From the NCBI GenBank assembly GCA_031769625.1, contig JAUIMM010000483.1, forward strand, positions 4,237,501 through 4,301,500: a stretch of DNA of 64,000 nucleotides, written 5' to 3'. The DNA comes from Taudactylus pleione. Taxonomy: Eukaryota; Chordata; Amphibia; Anura; Myobatrachidae. Shown here in pieces: positions 54,933 through 64,000 of this stretch (within the stretch, counting starts at the first letter, position 1; the number at the start of each line of letters is the position of its first letter). A program made the position numbers and the translations under genes. The notes under the pieces were generated by a model, which was not told the origin of the DNA, searched no databases, and saw only the letters and a program-made list of their open reading frames with translations.

Positions 54933-57550
54933 TAGAAATGAGTGGGTTCGGATCTCAGAACCCACCTGAACTTAGGTGATACGAGCCAAATCTGAGTCGC
55001 CTCGGGTTTTCCCACCTGACTCGCATCTCAAAATAAGACAAAACGTCATCATCCCGCTGTTGGATTCTCGCGGGTTTTGGATTGTATAAAAGGTCCTGCG
55101 ATCATCGCCATTTTCATCCTGGCTGTGGAGAGTAAAGAGGAAGGGGGGCCTGTGCTGTGCTGCTGCTAACTGTGTTTAAGGGGCTGGCTACTGTTGTCAC
55201 TTATCAGAGGCTGGCTGCTGCATAGGGGCTGGCTGGCTGTTTTCACACTTGTCATAGGGGCTGGCCGGCTGTTGTCCACTCAATACTAGGGCTGGCTGCT
55301 GTGCTGGGCTGTGCTGTGCCTGTGTTACTCTATCTACTATACTAGGAGCTGTGCTGCAGACAGAAGAGGGGGGCTTCAGTGGCTCCTGTGTCACTGCAGT
55401 CCATAAGGGGTGCTGCTTTGTTGTCCAGGGGGTGCTCTGTCCATCAAGGGTGCTCTTCACCTCCAGTGTGAAAAAAATAGACATTTTTGTTTCTGTGTGT
55501 GAGCTGCACAGGGGTGCTGCCTGTGTTTATCAAGGAGCTGCTGCCTTGTTCAGGGGTACTCTCCCCCCAAGTGCAAAAAAACAGCATTAGCCACACTTAT
55601 CACCAGCAACGTAGCTGCACAGGGGTTCTGCCTGTGTCGTTTATCAAGGGGCTGCTGCCTCATTTGGGTGCTCTCTCTCCCAAGTGCCAAAAAAAATTAA
55701 GCAATCAATCGATGTGTTTTTTTTCTGTGTGTGTGCGCATTAACCACACTTATCATCAGCAACATAGCTGAGCAGGGGTGCTGCCTGTGTCATTTATCAA
55801 GAGGCTGCTGCCTTGTTCGTGTGCTCTCCCTCCCAAGTGCCAAAATAAATAATGAATCAATTAATCAATGTGTTTTTTTCTGTGTGTGTGCAAGTTAGCC
55901 ACACTTATCACCAGCAACGTAGCTGTGCAGGTTTGCTGCCTGTGTCATTTATCAAGAGGCTGCTACCTCATTTGGGCGCTCTCCCTCCCAAGTGCCAAAA
56001 CAAAAATTAATCAGTCAATGTGTTTTTTTTCTGTGTGTGTGTGCATAATGGTGCATACACATAGTCAGATTTGTCAGATCTGTCAGATGAACGATTGAAC
56101 GATTTTACCAAAGATTTGAACGATTGAACGATTTTTGACTGCATTAAAATGAATGGAATTGTCCAAGTCTGACTGCAAACAGATCAGATATCAGATATCA
56201 TTATCTGACCATCGGGAACGTGCATCATTCATCATTCAGGCATGTCAGATATGTCAGATTTTCTTTCAGATATGAACAATTGAATGATTTTTTAAATCGT
56301 TACCTTGTGTATGCACCATTAGCCATGACATCACAAATGCCTCAGCTGAGATTTCCATAAACATTTTCAAAAGGTGAAAATAAAGTATATGGTTTAAATA
56401 ATAGAATAAACTAAAGCAGCTAAAACTGCATTCTCTGATTATAGTGTCCCTACTCCCAGTCCATTCCCATGGTCTCTCTACCTGAATTTCAGTGACTCAG
56501 AGGGGCAACTCCATGCAACTGCATTAAAGAGTGCAGCTGCTCCTCCTGTAGCCCAGGTCAGAAGATGTGTAGGGGGTGTGGTGATGATATGGATTAAAAT
56601 GGAGCTCACATCCACTAAAGTGGACAATGAATCCCCAATCTAACAGGGAGCACAGCTGTAATTTATGCACAACACAGGATGGAATGATGATATAGGCTTG
56701 GGTGCTGTTATAATCTGGGGTGATGGTATAGGCTGGGGCGATGCTTGGGCATAAGACCAGAAAAGCCACATCTTGGGTGTGGAATTATATCCTGACAACA
56801 GTTGTGAAGGTATGTGTACCATTTGTAAAGCCAAAATTAGTAGAGATAGGGACCATAACCATCTATGAACCTCCACCCTGTTACGTCATCTGCAGCGCTT
56901 CCATCAAAGACATTTTTATAAAATTCGGAAATTTTTGCTAAAAAAGTAACAACAAACAGTCCAGTGTCAGCTCAAGGAGAATCCATCGCTGCATCACGTG
57001 CCACTTGAGCTGACAATTTGATTACCAACAGCTCTTTGCATCTCTTCAGATATGTGTCAGTTCGGAAGAAAGACACAAAGACAGCAGCAGCAGGCATAGT
57101 GCTCAAGAATTCTCAAGAAAGACACAACGTAAGACTTAAACCTTAAATCTTGCATTTACTCTGGTCCCCTTCTGGGATGAAAATCCACTCCCAGCAGCAG
57201 CAGGATTCTTTTGGGACAAGGACTAATGTGAATGAGTAAAAAAATTTCTGTAATTGCCTCCCCTCCTCCGTTATAAATATGCTTCGGAATAAAAAAATGA
57301 AATTAAATTTACTACCATTCAATCCTTCCTGTCCCTGCCTTCAACTGCATACATACTCCAACTCCCTCAGGCCTCTTGCGTAATAAAAATATTTGTTTCC
57401 TGATGTGCCATGTTGGACATTTTGTGCTGCACACTGCTGCCGCTTAGCTTAGTCAGTCAACTAGCTTGGTGTATATTTTGGGCCTAAACCAGATGAAAAC
57501 AATATTGTGAGCTGTGAGGGGGTAAAAATTTACAGAAAATTAGTGGAAAT
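54933..57550 (+). mobile_element. hAT element relic, 3' end missing
   Basis: Begins TAGAAATGAGTGGGTTCGGA. It has a TATA box (TATAAAAG, 55085-55092) followed by ATCGCCATTTTC. Three units of about 150 bp lie at 55480-56035 (GGGGTGCTGCCTGTGT, TTATCAAG-GGCTGCTGCC). A BED-finger remnant follows near 56800-56960 (ATGTGTACCATTTGTAAAGC matches ATATGTACCATATGTAAAGG of the intact copy). At 57541-57550 its 3' region (GTGGAAAT) is cut by the next element. Confidence 0.75.
56048..56319. mobile_element. MITE, ends ATGGTGCATACACA, TA target
   Basis: ATGGTGCATACACA and TGTGTATGCACCAT flanked by TA (56046-56047, 56320-56321). The interior has TCAGAT/ATCTGA and GAACGATTGAACGATT words. Same end family as 1021 and 8902. 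Confidence 0.88.
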
Positions 57551-57710
57551 TAGGGGTGAGCGGGTTCGGATTTCTGAAATCCGAACCCCCCCGAGCCCCC
57601 CAGATCCGAGGAAGATCCGAGTCAGGCTCGACTTTTCCCGCCTGACTCGGATCTGAAATCGAGGCAAAACGTCATCATCCTGCCTTCCGAGTCTCGCGGG
57701 TTTTGGAACC

Positions 57711-57741
57711 TATATAAGGTACCCGCGTCGGCGCCATTTTC
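57711..57741 (+). promoter_or_regulatory. hAT core promoter: TATATAAGG and GGCGCCATTTTC
   Basis: TATATAAG at 57711-57718; GCGCCATTTTC 12 bases later overlaps YY1- and E2F-like site patterns at the expected start region. The downstream leader contains the 160-bp array. Conserved in the reverse copy at 40845-40895. Confidence 0.6.
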
Positions 57742-58129
57742 TCACTCGGCTGTGGACAGTGAAGAGGGAGGGTGGCTGTGGACAGTGAAGAGGGAGGGTG
57801 GGAGTTAGGGCTGGCTGGGCTGTGTAGTGTAGTGCAGAGTAGTGTTGTGCTGTGCTGTGCTGTGCTGCGCTGTGCTGCTGTTGTCCACTACTTCAAAGTC
57901 AATAGGGGCTGGCTGTGTTGTGCTGTGCTGCTGTTGTTAATAGGGGCTGTGTCCACTACTTCAAAGTCCATAGGGGCTGGCTGGACTGTGTTGTGCAGTC
58001 AGTTCTCCATAGGGGCTGTGTCCACTCCAAAGTCCTGTGCAGTGTCCCAGTCCTAAAGGGGAGCTGTAGTGTTGTCCAGGGGGTGCTCTGTCCATCAGGG
58101 GTGCTCCCCACAAGTGCTAAAAAAATAAT

Positions 58130-59900
58130 ATTTTTTGTGTGTTTGTGAATTGTGTGCGCAGTAGACGCACGTGCATCAACAAAGTAGTGCCAAGCGTGCG
58201 CCTGTGTCATAAGTAAAGGGCCGGATGGCTTGACTGTTAAAGGGTGCTGTAACCCCCAAAGTACACTCCAGTCCAAACCAAAAAAAAATTATTTTCTGTG
58301 TTTGTTAATTGTGTGCGCAGTAGCCGCATGTGCATCAACAAAGTAGTGCCAAGCGTGCGCCTGTGTCATAAGTAAAGGGCCGGCTGGCTTGACCGTTAAA
58401 GGGTGCTGTAACCCCCAAAGTACACTCCAGTACAAACCAAAAAAAAAATAATTTTCTGTGTTTGTGAATTGTGTGCGCAGTAGCCGCACATGCATCAACA
58501 AAGTAGTGCCAAGCGTGCGCCTGTGTCATAAGTAAAGGGCCGGCTGGCTTGACCGTTAAAGGGTGCTGTAACCCCCAAAGTACACTCCATTCCAAACCAA
58601 AAAAAAAAATTTTTTCTGTGTTTGTGAATTGTGTGCGCAGTAGCCGCACGTGCATCAACAAAGTAGTGCCAAGCGTGCGCCTGTGTCATAAGTAAAGGGC
58701 CGGCTGGCTTGACCATTAAAGGGTGCTGTAACCCCCAAAGTACACTCCAGTCCAAACCAAAAAAAAAATTATTTTCTGTGTTTGTTAATTGTGTGCGCAG
58801 TAGCCGCACGTGCATCAACAAAGTAGTGCCAAGCGTGCGCCTGTGTCATAAGTAAAGGGCCGGCTGGCTTGACCGTTAAAGGGTGCTGTAACCCCCAAAG
58901 TACACTCCAGTCCAAACCAAAAAAAAAATTATTTTCTGTGTTTGTGAATTGTGTGCGCAGTAGCCGCACGTGCATCAACAAAGTAGTGCCAAGCGTGCGC
59001 CTGTGTCATAAGTAAAGGGCCGGCTGGCTTGACCGTTAAAGGGTGCTGTAACCCCCAAAGTACACTCCATTCCAAACCAAAAAAAAAAATATTTTCTGTG
59101 TTTGTGAATTGTGTGCGCAGTAGCCGCACGTGCATCAACAAAGTAGTGCCAAGCGTGCGCCTGTGTCATAAGTAAAGGGCCGGCTGGCTTGACCGTTAAA
59201 GGGTGCTGTAACCCCCAAAGTACACTCCAGTCCAAACCAAAAAAATATATATTTTCTGTGTTTGTGAATTGTGTGCGCAGTAGCCGCACGTGCATCAACA
59301 AAGTAGTGCCAAGCGTGCGCCTGTGTCATAAGTAAAGGGCTGGCTGGCTTGACCGTTAAAGGGTGCTGTAACCCCCAAAGTACACTCCAGTCCAAACCAA
59401 AAAAAAGTATATTTTCTGTGTTTGTAAATTGTGTGCGCAGTAGCCGCACATGCATCAACAAAGTAGTGCCAAGCGTGCGCCTGTGTCATAAGTAAAGGGC
59501 CGGCTGGCTTGACCGTTAAAGGGTGCTGTAACCCCCAAAGTACACTCCAGTCCAAACCAAAAAAATAATAATTTTCTGTGTTTGTGAATTGTGTGCGCAG
59601 TAGCCGCACGTGCATCAACAAAGTAGTGCCAAGCGTGCGCCTGTGTCATAAGTAAAGGGCCGGCTGGCTTGACCATTAAAGGGTGCTGTAACCCCCAAAA
59701 TACACTCCAAACCAAAAAAATATATATTTTCTGTGTTTGTGAATTGTGTGCGCAGTAGCCGCACGTGCATCAACAAAGGAGCAGCGCCAAGCGTGCCCCT
59801 GTGTCCCATAAGTAAAGAGCCGGCTGGCTCATTTCTTAAAGGCTGGTGTAACCCACAAAGTGCACTACTCTCCAGCAAAAATAAAAAAATATTTTCTGTG
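58130..59900. repeat. 160-bp subterminal array of the hAT element, about 10 monomers
   Basis: Spacing is exactly 160 bp from 58291 through 59571, then a diverged unit. Monomer: GTGTGCGCAGTAGCCGCACG, TGCATCAACAAAGTAGTGCC, AAGCGTGCGCCTGTGTCATA. Lies between promoter and start codon, so it is transcribed leader or intron. The minus-strand frames of 70-108 codons are array readings. Confidence 0.95.
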
Positions 59901-59937
59901 TTTAGCCGCACGTATATATCAAATCGATATAACATAA

Positions 59938-62900
59938 ATGGAGGACCAAACTTTCTCCGATAAAAATAAAATAGAGAAAGATCAAGAACCACTTCCTCCT
60001 AGTGCTGAAGCTGCTGCCACTAGTCATGACATAGACGATAACATGCCATCAACGTCTTCTGCCAAGGCCGATGCCCAATGTCATAATAGAGGGCACATAC
60101 AATCCCAAATGACAAAGTTCAGGAAAATGACCTTGAAAAAAACATTTAAATCAGCTGAAGAGAAACGTAAACTTGCCAATATGCCATTTACGACACGGAG
60201 TGGCAAGGAACGGCTAAGGTCAATCCCTAGTATGTTCATGACTAGTGGTTCAGCTTCACATGACGATGGAAGCCCTCCTCCCACTAAAAAAATCAAAAGA
60301 GTTAAGCTGGCAAAAGCACAGCGAAGAACTGTGCTTTCTAAGAAGATATCACAAATCCCCAAGGAGAGTCCAAGTGTGGTGGTGGTTGCGATGCCTGACC
60401 TTCCCAGCACTGGACGGGAAGAGGTGGCTCTTTCCACCATTTGCACACCCCCTGCATGTGCTGAAAGGAGCACCCACAGTCCACTTGCTGATATGCAAAT
60501 TGCAGATGTCACTGTTGAAGTACAACAGGATGAGGATACTGGTGTAGCTGGCGCTGAGGAGGAAGTTGGCGAGGAGGATTCTGATGGTGATGTGGTTTGT
60601 TTAAATCAGGCTCCGGGGGAGACAGTTGTTGTCCGTGGGATGAAAAAACCCATCACAGTCATGCCTGGGCAGAAGACCAAACATTCCACCTCTTTGTTCT
60701 GGCAATATTTCTATCCAAATCCGGACAACAACTGTCTTGCCATATGTACCATATGTAAAGGTGGAATAAGTAGGGGTAGGGACGTTAACCACCTAGGAAC
60801 ATCCTCCCTTATACGGCACCTGCAGCACGTTCATAATAAGTTACTGTCAAGTTCAGAAACTTTGGCTAAGACCGTAAGCAGTCCAGGGACACCTAAATCC
60901 CGTTGTCCTGTTGTATCCAAGCGCCTGCAAAACACACCGTCAACTCCCTCCTCGTCAATTTCCTCCTTAGTCAGGATCGGAAGTAGTCCTGCAGGCCATG
61001 TCACTGGCATGACTGACTCTCCTATCCCGTATTCCTCCGGAGGATCCTGCATTGCTACGCCTACTGCTGCCGCTGCTGCTGTTGCTGCTGCTGGGAGTCG
61101 TTCATCATCCCAGAGAGGAAGTAGGAACACCACTACTTTTACTAAACAATTGACCCTCCAACAGTCCTTAGCGAGGAGGATGAAGTACGACAGCAGTCAT
61201 CCTGAAGCAAAACGTATAACTGAGGCCTTGACTGCTATGTTGGTGTTAGACGTGCATCCGGTATCCGCCATTAGTGCAGTGGGATTTAGATAATTGCTGG
61301 AGGTAGTGTGTCCCCGGTTCCAAATCCCGTCTAGATTCCACTTCACTAGGCAGGCGATACCGAGACTGTACAGAAACGTCAGAAAAAGTGTCCTCAGTGT
61401 CCTGAAAAATGCCGTTGTACCCAATGTCCACTTAACCACGGACATGTGGACAAGTGGAACAGGGCAGACTAAGGACTATATGACTGTGACAGCCCACTGG
61501 GTAGATGTATCACCTTACGCAGCAACAGCAGCAGCGTCACCAGTCGCAGCATCTCAGAAACGCCAGCTCGTTCCAAGGCAGGCTACGCTGTGTATCACCG
61601 GTTTCAGTAAGAGGCACACCGCCGACAACCTCTTAGAGAAACTGAGGGAAATCATTGCCCAGTGGCTTACCCCACTTAGACTCTCCTGGGGATTTGTGAT
61701 ATCTGACAACGCCATCAATATTGTGCGGGCATTACATCTGGGCAAATTCCAGCACGTCCCATGTTTTGCTCACACAATAAACTTGGTGGTGCAGAATTTT
61801 CTGAAAAGCGACAGGGGCGTGCAGGAGACGCTTTGGGTGGCCCGAAAAATTTCTGGCCACTTTTGCCATTCAGCGACTGCGTGCCGAAGACTGGAGCGCC
61901 AGCAAACACTCTTGAACCTGCCCCGCCATCACCTGAAGCAAGAGGTTGTGACGCGGGGGAACTCAACCCTCTATATGCTTCAGAGGATGGAGGAGCAGCA
62001 AAAGGCCATTCAAGCCTATACATCCACCTATGACATAGGCAAAGGAGGGGGTATGCACCTGACTCAAGCGCAGTGGAGAATGATTTCCGTGTTGTGCAAG
62101 GTTCTCCAGCCCTTCGAACTTGCCACACGTGAAGTCAGTTCAGACACTGCCAGCTTGAGTCAGGTCATTCCCCTCATCAGGCTTTTGCAGAAGCAGCTGG
62201 AGAAAGTGAAGGAGGAGCTAAGACGGAGCGATTCCACTCGGCATGTGGGACTTGTGGATGAAGCCCTTCATTCGCTTTGCCAGGATTCCAGGGTGGTCAA
62301 TCTGTTGAAATCAGACCACTACATTTTGGCCATCGTGCTCGATCCTAGGTTTAAAGCCTATGTGGTGTCTCTCTTTCTGGCCGACACAAGCCTGCAGAGG
62401 TGCAAAGACCTGCTGGTCAGCTGAAGCGGAACGTGACACGTCAACAGCTACTTCTTCATTTTCTCCCGCAACTGGGGCTGCCAGGAAAAAACTTAGGTAT
62501 CCTAAGCAACCCGCTGGCGGTGATGCAGGGCAGGCAGGACCAAGTTTGGACATCTGGTCCGGACTGAAGGACCTGGCAACAATTTCTGACATGTCTACTG
62601 TCACTGCATATGATACTGTGACCATTGACAGAATGGTGGAGGATTACATCGGTGACAGCATCCAAGTAGGCATGTCAGACAGTCCTTACCTGTACTGGCA
62701 GGAAAAAGAGGCAATTTGGAGGCCCCTGTACAAACTGGCTCTATTTTACCTGAGTTGCCCCCCCTCCAGTGTGTACTCCGAAAGAGTGTTTAGTGCAGAC
62801 GAGAACCTTGTCAGCGAAAGGCGTAGGAGGTTGCTTCCACAGAATGTGGAGAAGATGATGTTCATCAAAATGAATTATCAGCTCTTCCAGGCAGACCAGC

Positions 62901-62950
62901 CTCCAGAACGTGGTGGTGGATTCAAGTGGGGACGAGTTAATACTTTGTGA
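59938..62950 (+). pseudogene. hAT transposase, BED zinc finger, one stop and one frameshift
   Basis: The start codon opens MEDQTFSDKNKI, shared with the reverse copy. An N-terminal Ser/Thr- and Lys-rich region is followed by a BED zinc finger at residues about 255-300 (NCLAICTICKGG ... HLQHVH). A TAA at 61291 interrupts GFR-LLEVVCPRFQ. The same frame continues to 62424 with hAT core motifs LTTDMWTSG, WGFVISDNAINIVRAL and VPCFAHTINLVV. A frameshift near 62410 leads to the hATC dimerisation region (YWQEKEAIWRPLYKLALFYL, CPPSSVYSERVFS, SERRRRLLPQN). About 1000 codons in total. The reverse copy has Gln at the stop position, so the damage is young. It belongs to the hAT superfamily with a ZBED-like finger; the exact clade is not determined. 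Confidence 0.88.
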
Positions 62951-63661
62951 GGTTGAGGATGTACACACTGAAGAGGGTGAGGAATTGGTGGATAAGGAGG
63001 ATGAGGATGACATCTTGCCTCCGTAGAGCCAGTTTGTGCAGGGACAGATTAATTGCCAGCTTGTTTTGTGGGGGCCCAAACGAACCAATCATTTCAGCCA
63101 CAGTCGTGTGGCAGACCCTGGCGCTGAAATGATTGCTTTGTTAAAGTGTGCATGTCCTGTTTATACAACATAAGGGTGGGTGGGAGGGCCCAAGGACAAT
63201 TCCATCTGGCACCTCTTTTTTTTCTTTGCATTATGTACAGTTTGGGGCCTAGTTTTTCAAACTGCCATCCTGTCTGCCACTGCAGTGTCACTCCTAGATG
63301 GGCCACGTGTTTGTGCCGCCCACTCGTGTCGCTTAGCATAGTCATCCAGCTACCTCGGTGCAACCTTTTGGACATAAAAACACTATTGTGAGGTGTGAGG
63401 TGTTCAGAATAGACTGGAAATGAGTGGAAATTAAGGTTATTGAGGTTAATAATAGCATAGGAGCAGAAAAACACACAAATTCTGTGATTTTAGCTGTTTT
63501 TATGCTTTTTAAAAAAAAAATACAGATCCAAAACACAAAACCCAGAACCCAAAACACGGAAGGGTGGTTTTGGCAAAACCAATCCAGATCCAAAACACGA
63601 AGAAAGATCCAAATCCAAAACCAAAACACAAAACACGAAAAGTGGCCGGTGCACACCCCTA

Positions 63662-64000
63662 ATATACATATATATTTGTAAAAAACGTGGTATATGGCGC
63701 TAAGTCCTTCAATCAAGTCTTTTACTGATAATTTTCATCAACTAAAGCACTGCCCGGACATTAAGGGTGGCAGCTTCTTCTCCCATCAACTGTTGTTCAG
63801 ACAGCGTATAAATCCTAAAAAAACACAAAGTGGAGAGAGAGCGCCTCCTAGTGCAGTATTATTAATATAAGTAACCTTCACCAGGTGCAATCACCCTCTG
63901 TGTAAATGGAGGTGTACCTTATAAAGTGGAATACACCACTTATATATCAGCATGAACAACCAAATAGGTCCTCAGGTTCTACTTTCTGGAACCGACTCGA
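63662..64000. repeat. Dispersed repeat, paired with 19011-19375
   Basis: Same sequence as 19011-19375 with few changes, continuing past the window edge. The hAT right end abuts it inside the TATACATATATATTTG phrase, which marks the original insertion target on this side. Confidence 0.85.

Larger units (their letters stand above)
57551..63661 (+). mobile_element. hAT element with near-complete transposase (6.1 kb)
   Basis: Ends TAGGGGTGAGCGGGTTCGGA and GCCGGTGCACACCCCTA. Subterminal palindrome TTCGGATTTCTGAAATCCGA at the left, and ATCCAGATCCAAAAC-type repeats at the right. Order: promoter, 160-bp array, transposase. The flanks (GTGGAAAT left, ATATACAT right) are not an 8-bp duplication, so this copy was rearranged after insertion. 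Closest relative in the window: 34228-41047. Confidence 0.88.

Noticed and set aside
58289..59992. Minus-strand frames of 70-125 codons at 160-bp spacing
   Set aside because: Phase-shifted readings of the 160-bp array lying antisense to the transposase leader.

Overview
This window is vertebrate nuclear DNA with no bacterial features. It is very repeat-rich: nested hAT transposons with 8-bp target duplications, many TA-flanked and palindromic MITEs, Penelope-like (PLE) fragments with a GIY-YIG domain, a Tx1/L1-type LINE, tRNA-derived SINEs and several kilobase-scale tandem arrays. The repeat mix (phrases such as 'gggcctgattcag', 'tatatttactaaa', 'gagtgccgcagtaattt') fits an anuran amphibian with a large genome. 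That assignment rests on pattern recognition and the species is not identified. Nearly all long open frames are readings of tandem arrays.

Layout. 1-5 kb: decayed PLE, SINE copies, then degenerate copies of a coding last exon (2641-2740, 3176-3311, and a more diverged paralogue at about 4262-4573). 5-15 kb: a GC-box promoter-like segment with a splice donor (6240-6496), then a recent 4.17-kb tandem duplication (6655-10819 / 10820-14987). 15-25 kb: PLE long-terminal-repeat-like pieces with hammerhead-like motifs and a 2.5-kb array of 31-bp monomers. 25-34 kb: candidate 5' exons, a LINE and MITEs. 34.2-41.05 kb: a 6.8-kb hAT derivative on the minus strand made mostly of satellite. 44-49.5 kb: exons of a host gene. 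49.9-52.2 kb: duplicated 27-bp arrays. 52.2-63.7 kb: three adjacent hAT elements, the last carrying an almost complete BED-finger/hAT transposase.

Host gene. Four plus-strand exons (33678-33810, 44012-44078, 46399-46452, 49195-49525) have good splice sites and join in one open frame through phases 0, 1, 2, 2. They encode a Ser-rich N-terminal part, a coiled coil and two hydrophobic C-terminal segments. The reading is followed by a 3' UTR foldback and an AATAAA. Its intron plus last exon also exists as older copies at 2.6-3.3 kb, and a further exon appears duplicated at 31.8 and 33.7 kb. I do not recognise the family.

Transposon system. The hAT family here (ends TAGGGGTG or TAGAGATG) shares a subterminal palindrome, a TATA promoter followed by CGCCATTTT, and a 160-bp tandem array upstream of the transposase. 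In the 34-41 kb copy a related but shorter 137-bp array has replaced the catalytic core of the transposase and grown to about 26 copies with a 1369-bp higher-order repeat. The window therefore shows a DNA transposon turning into satellite DNA.
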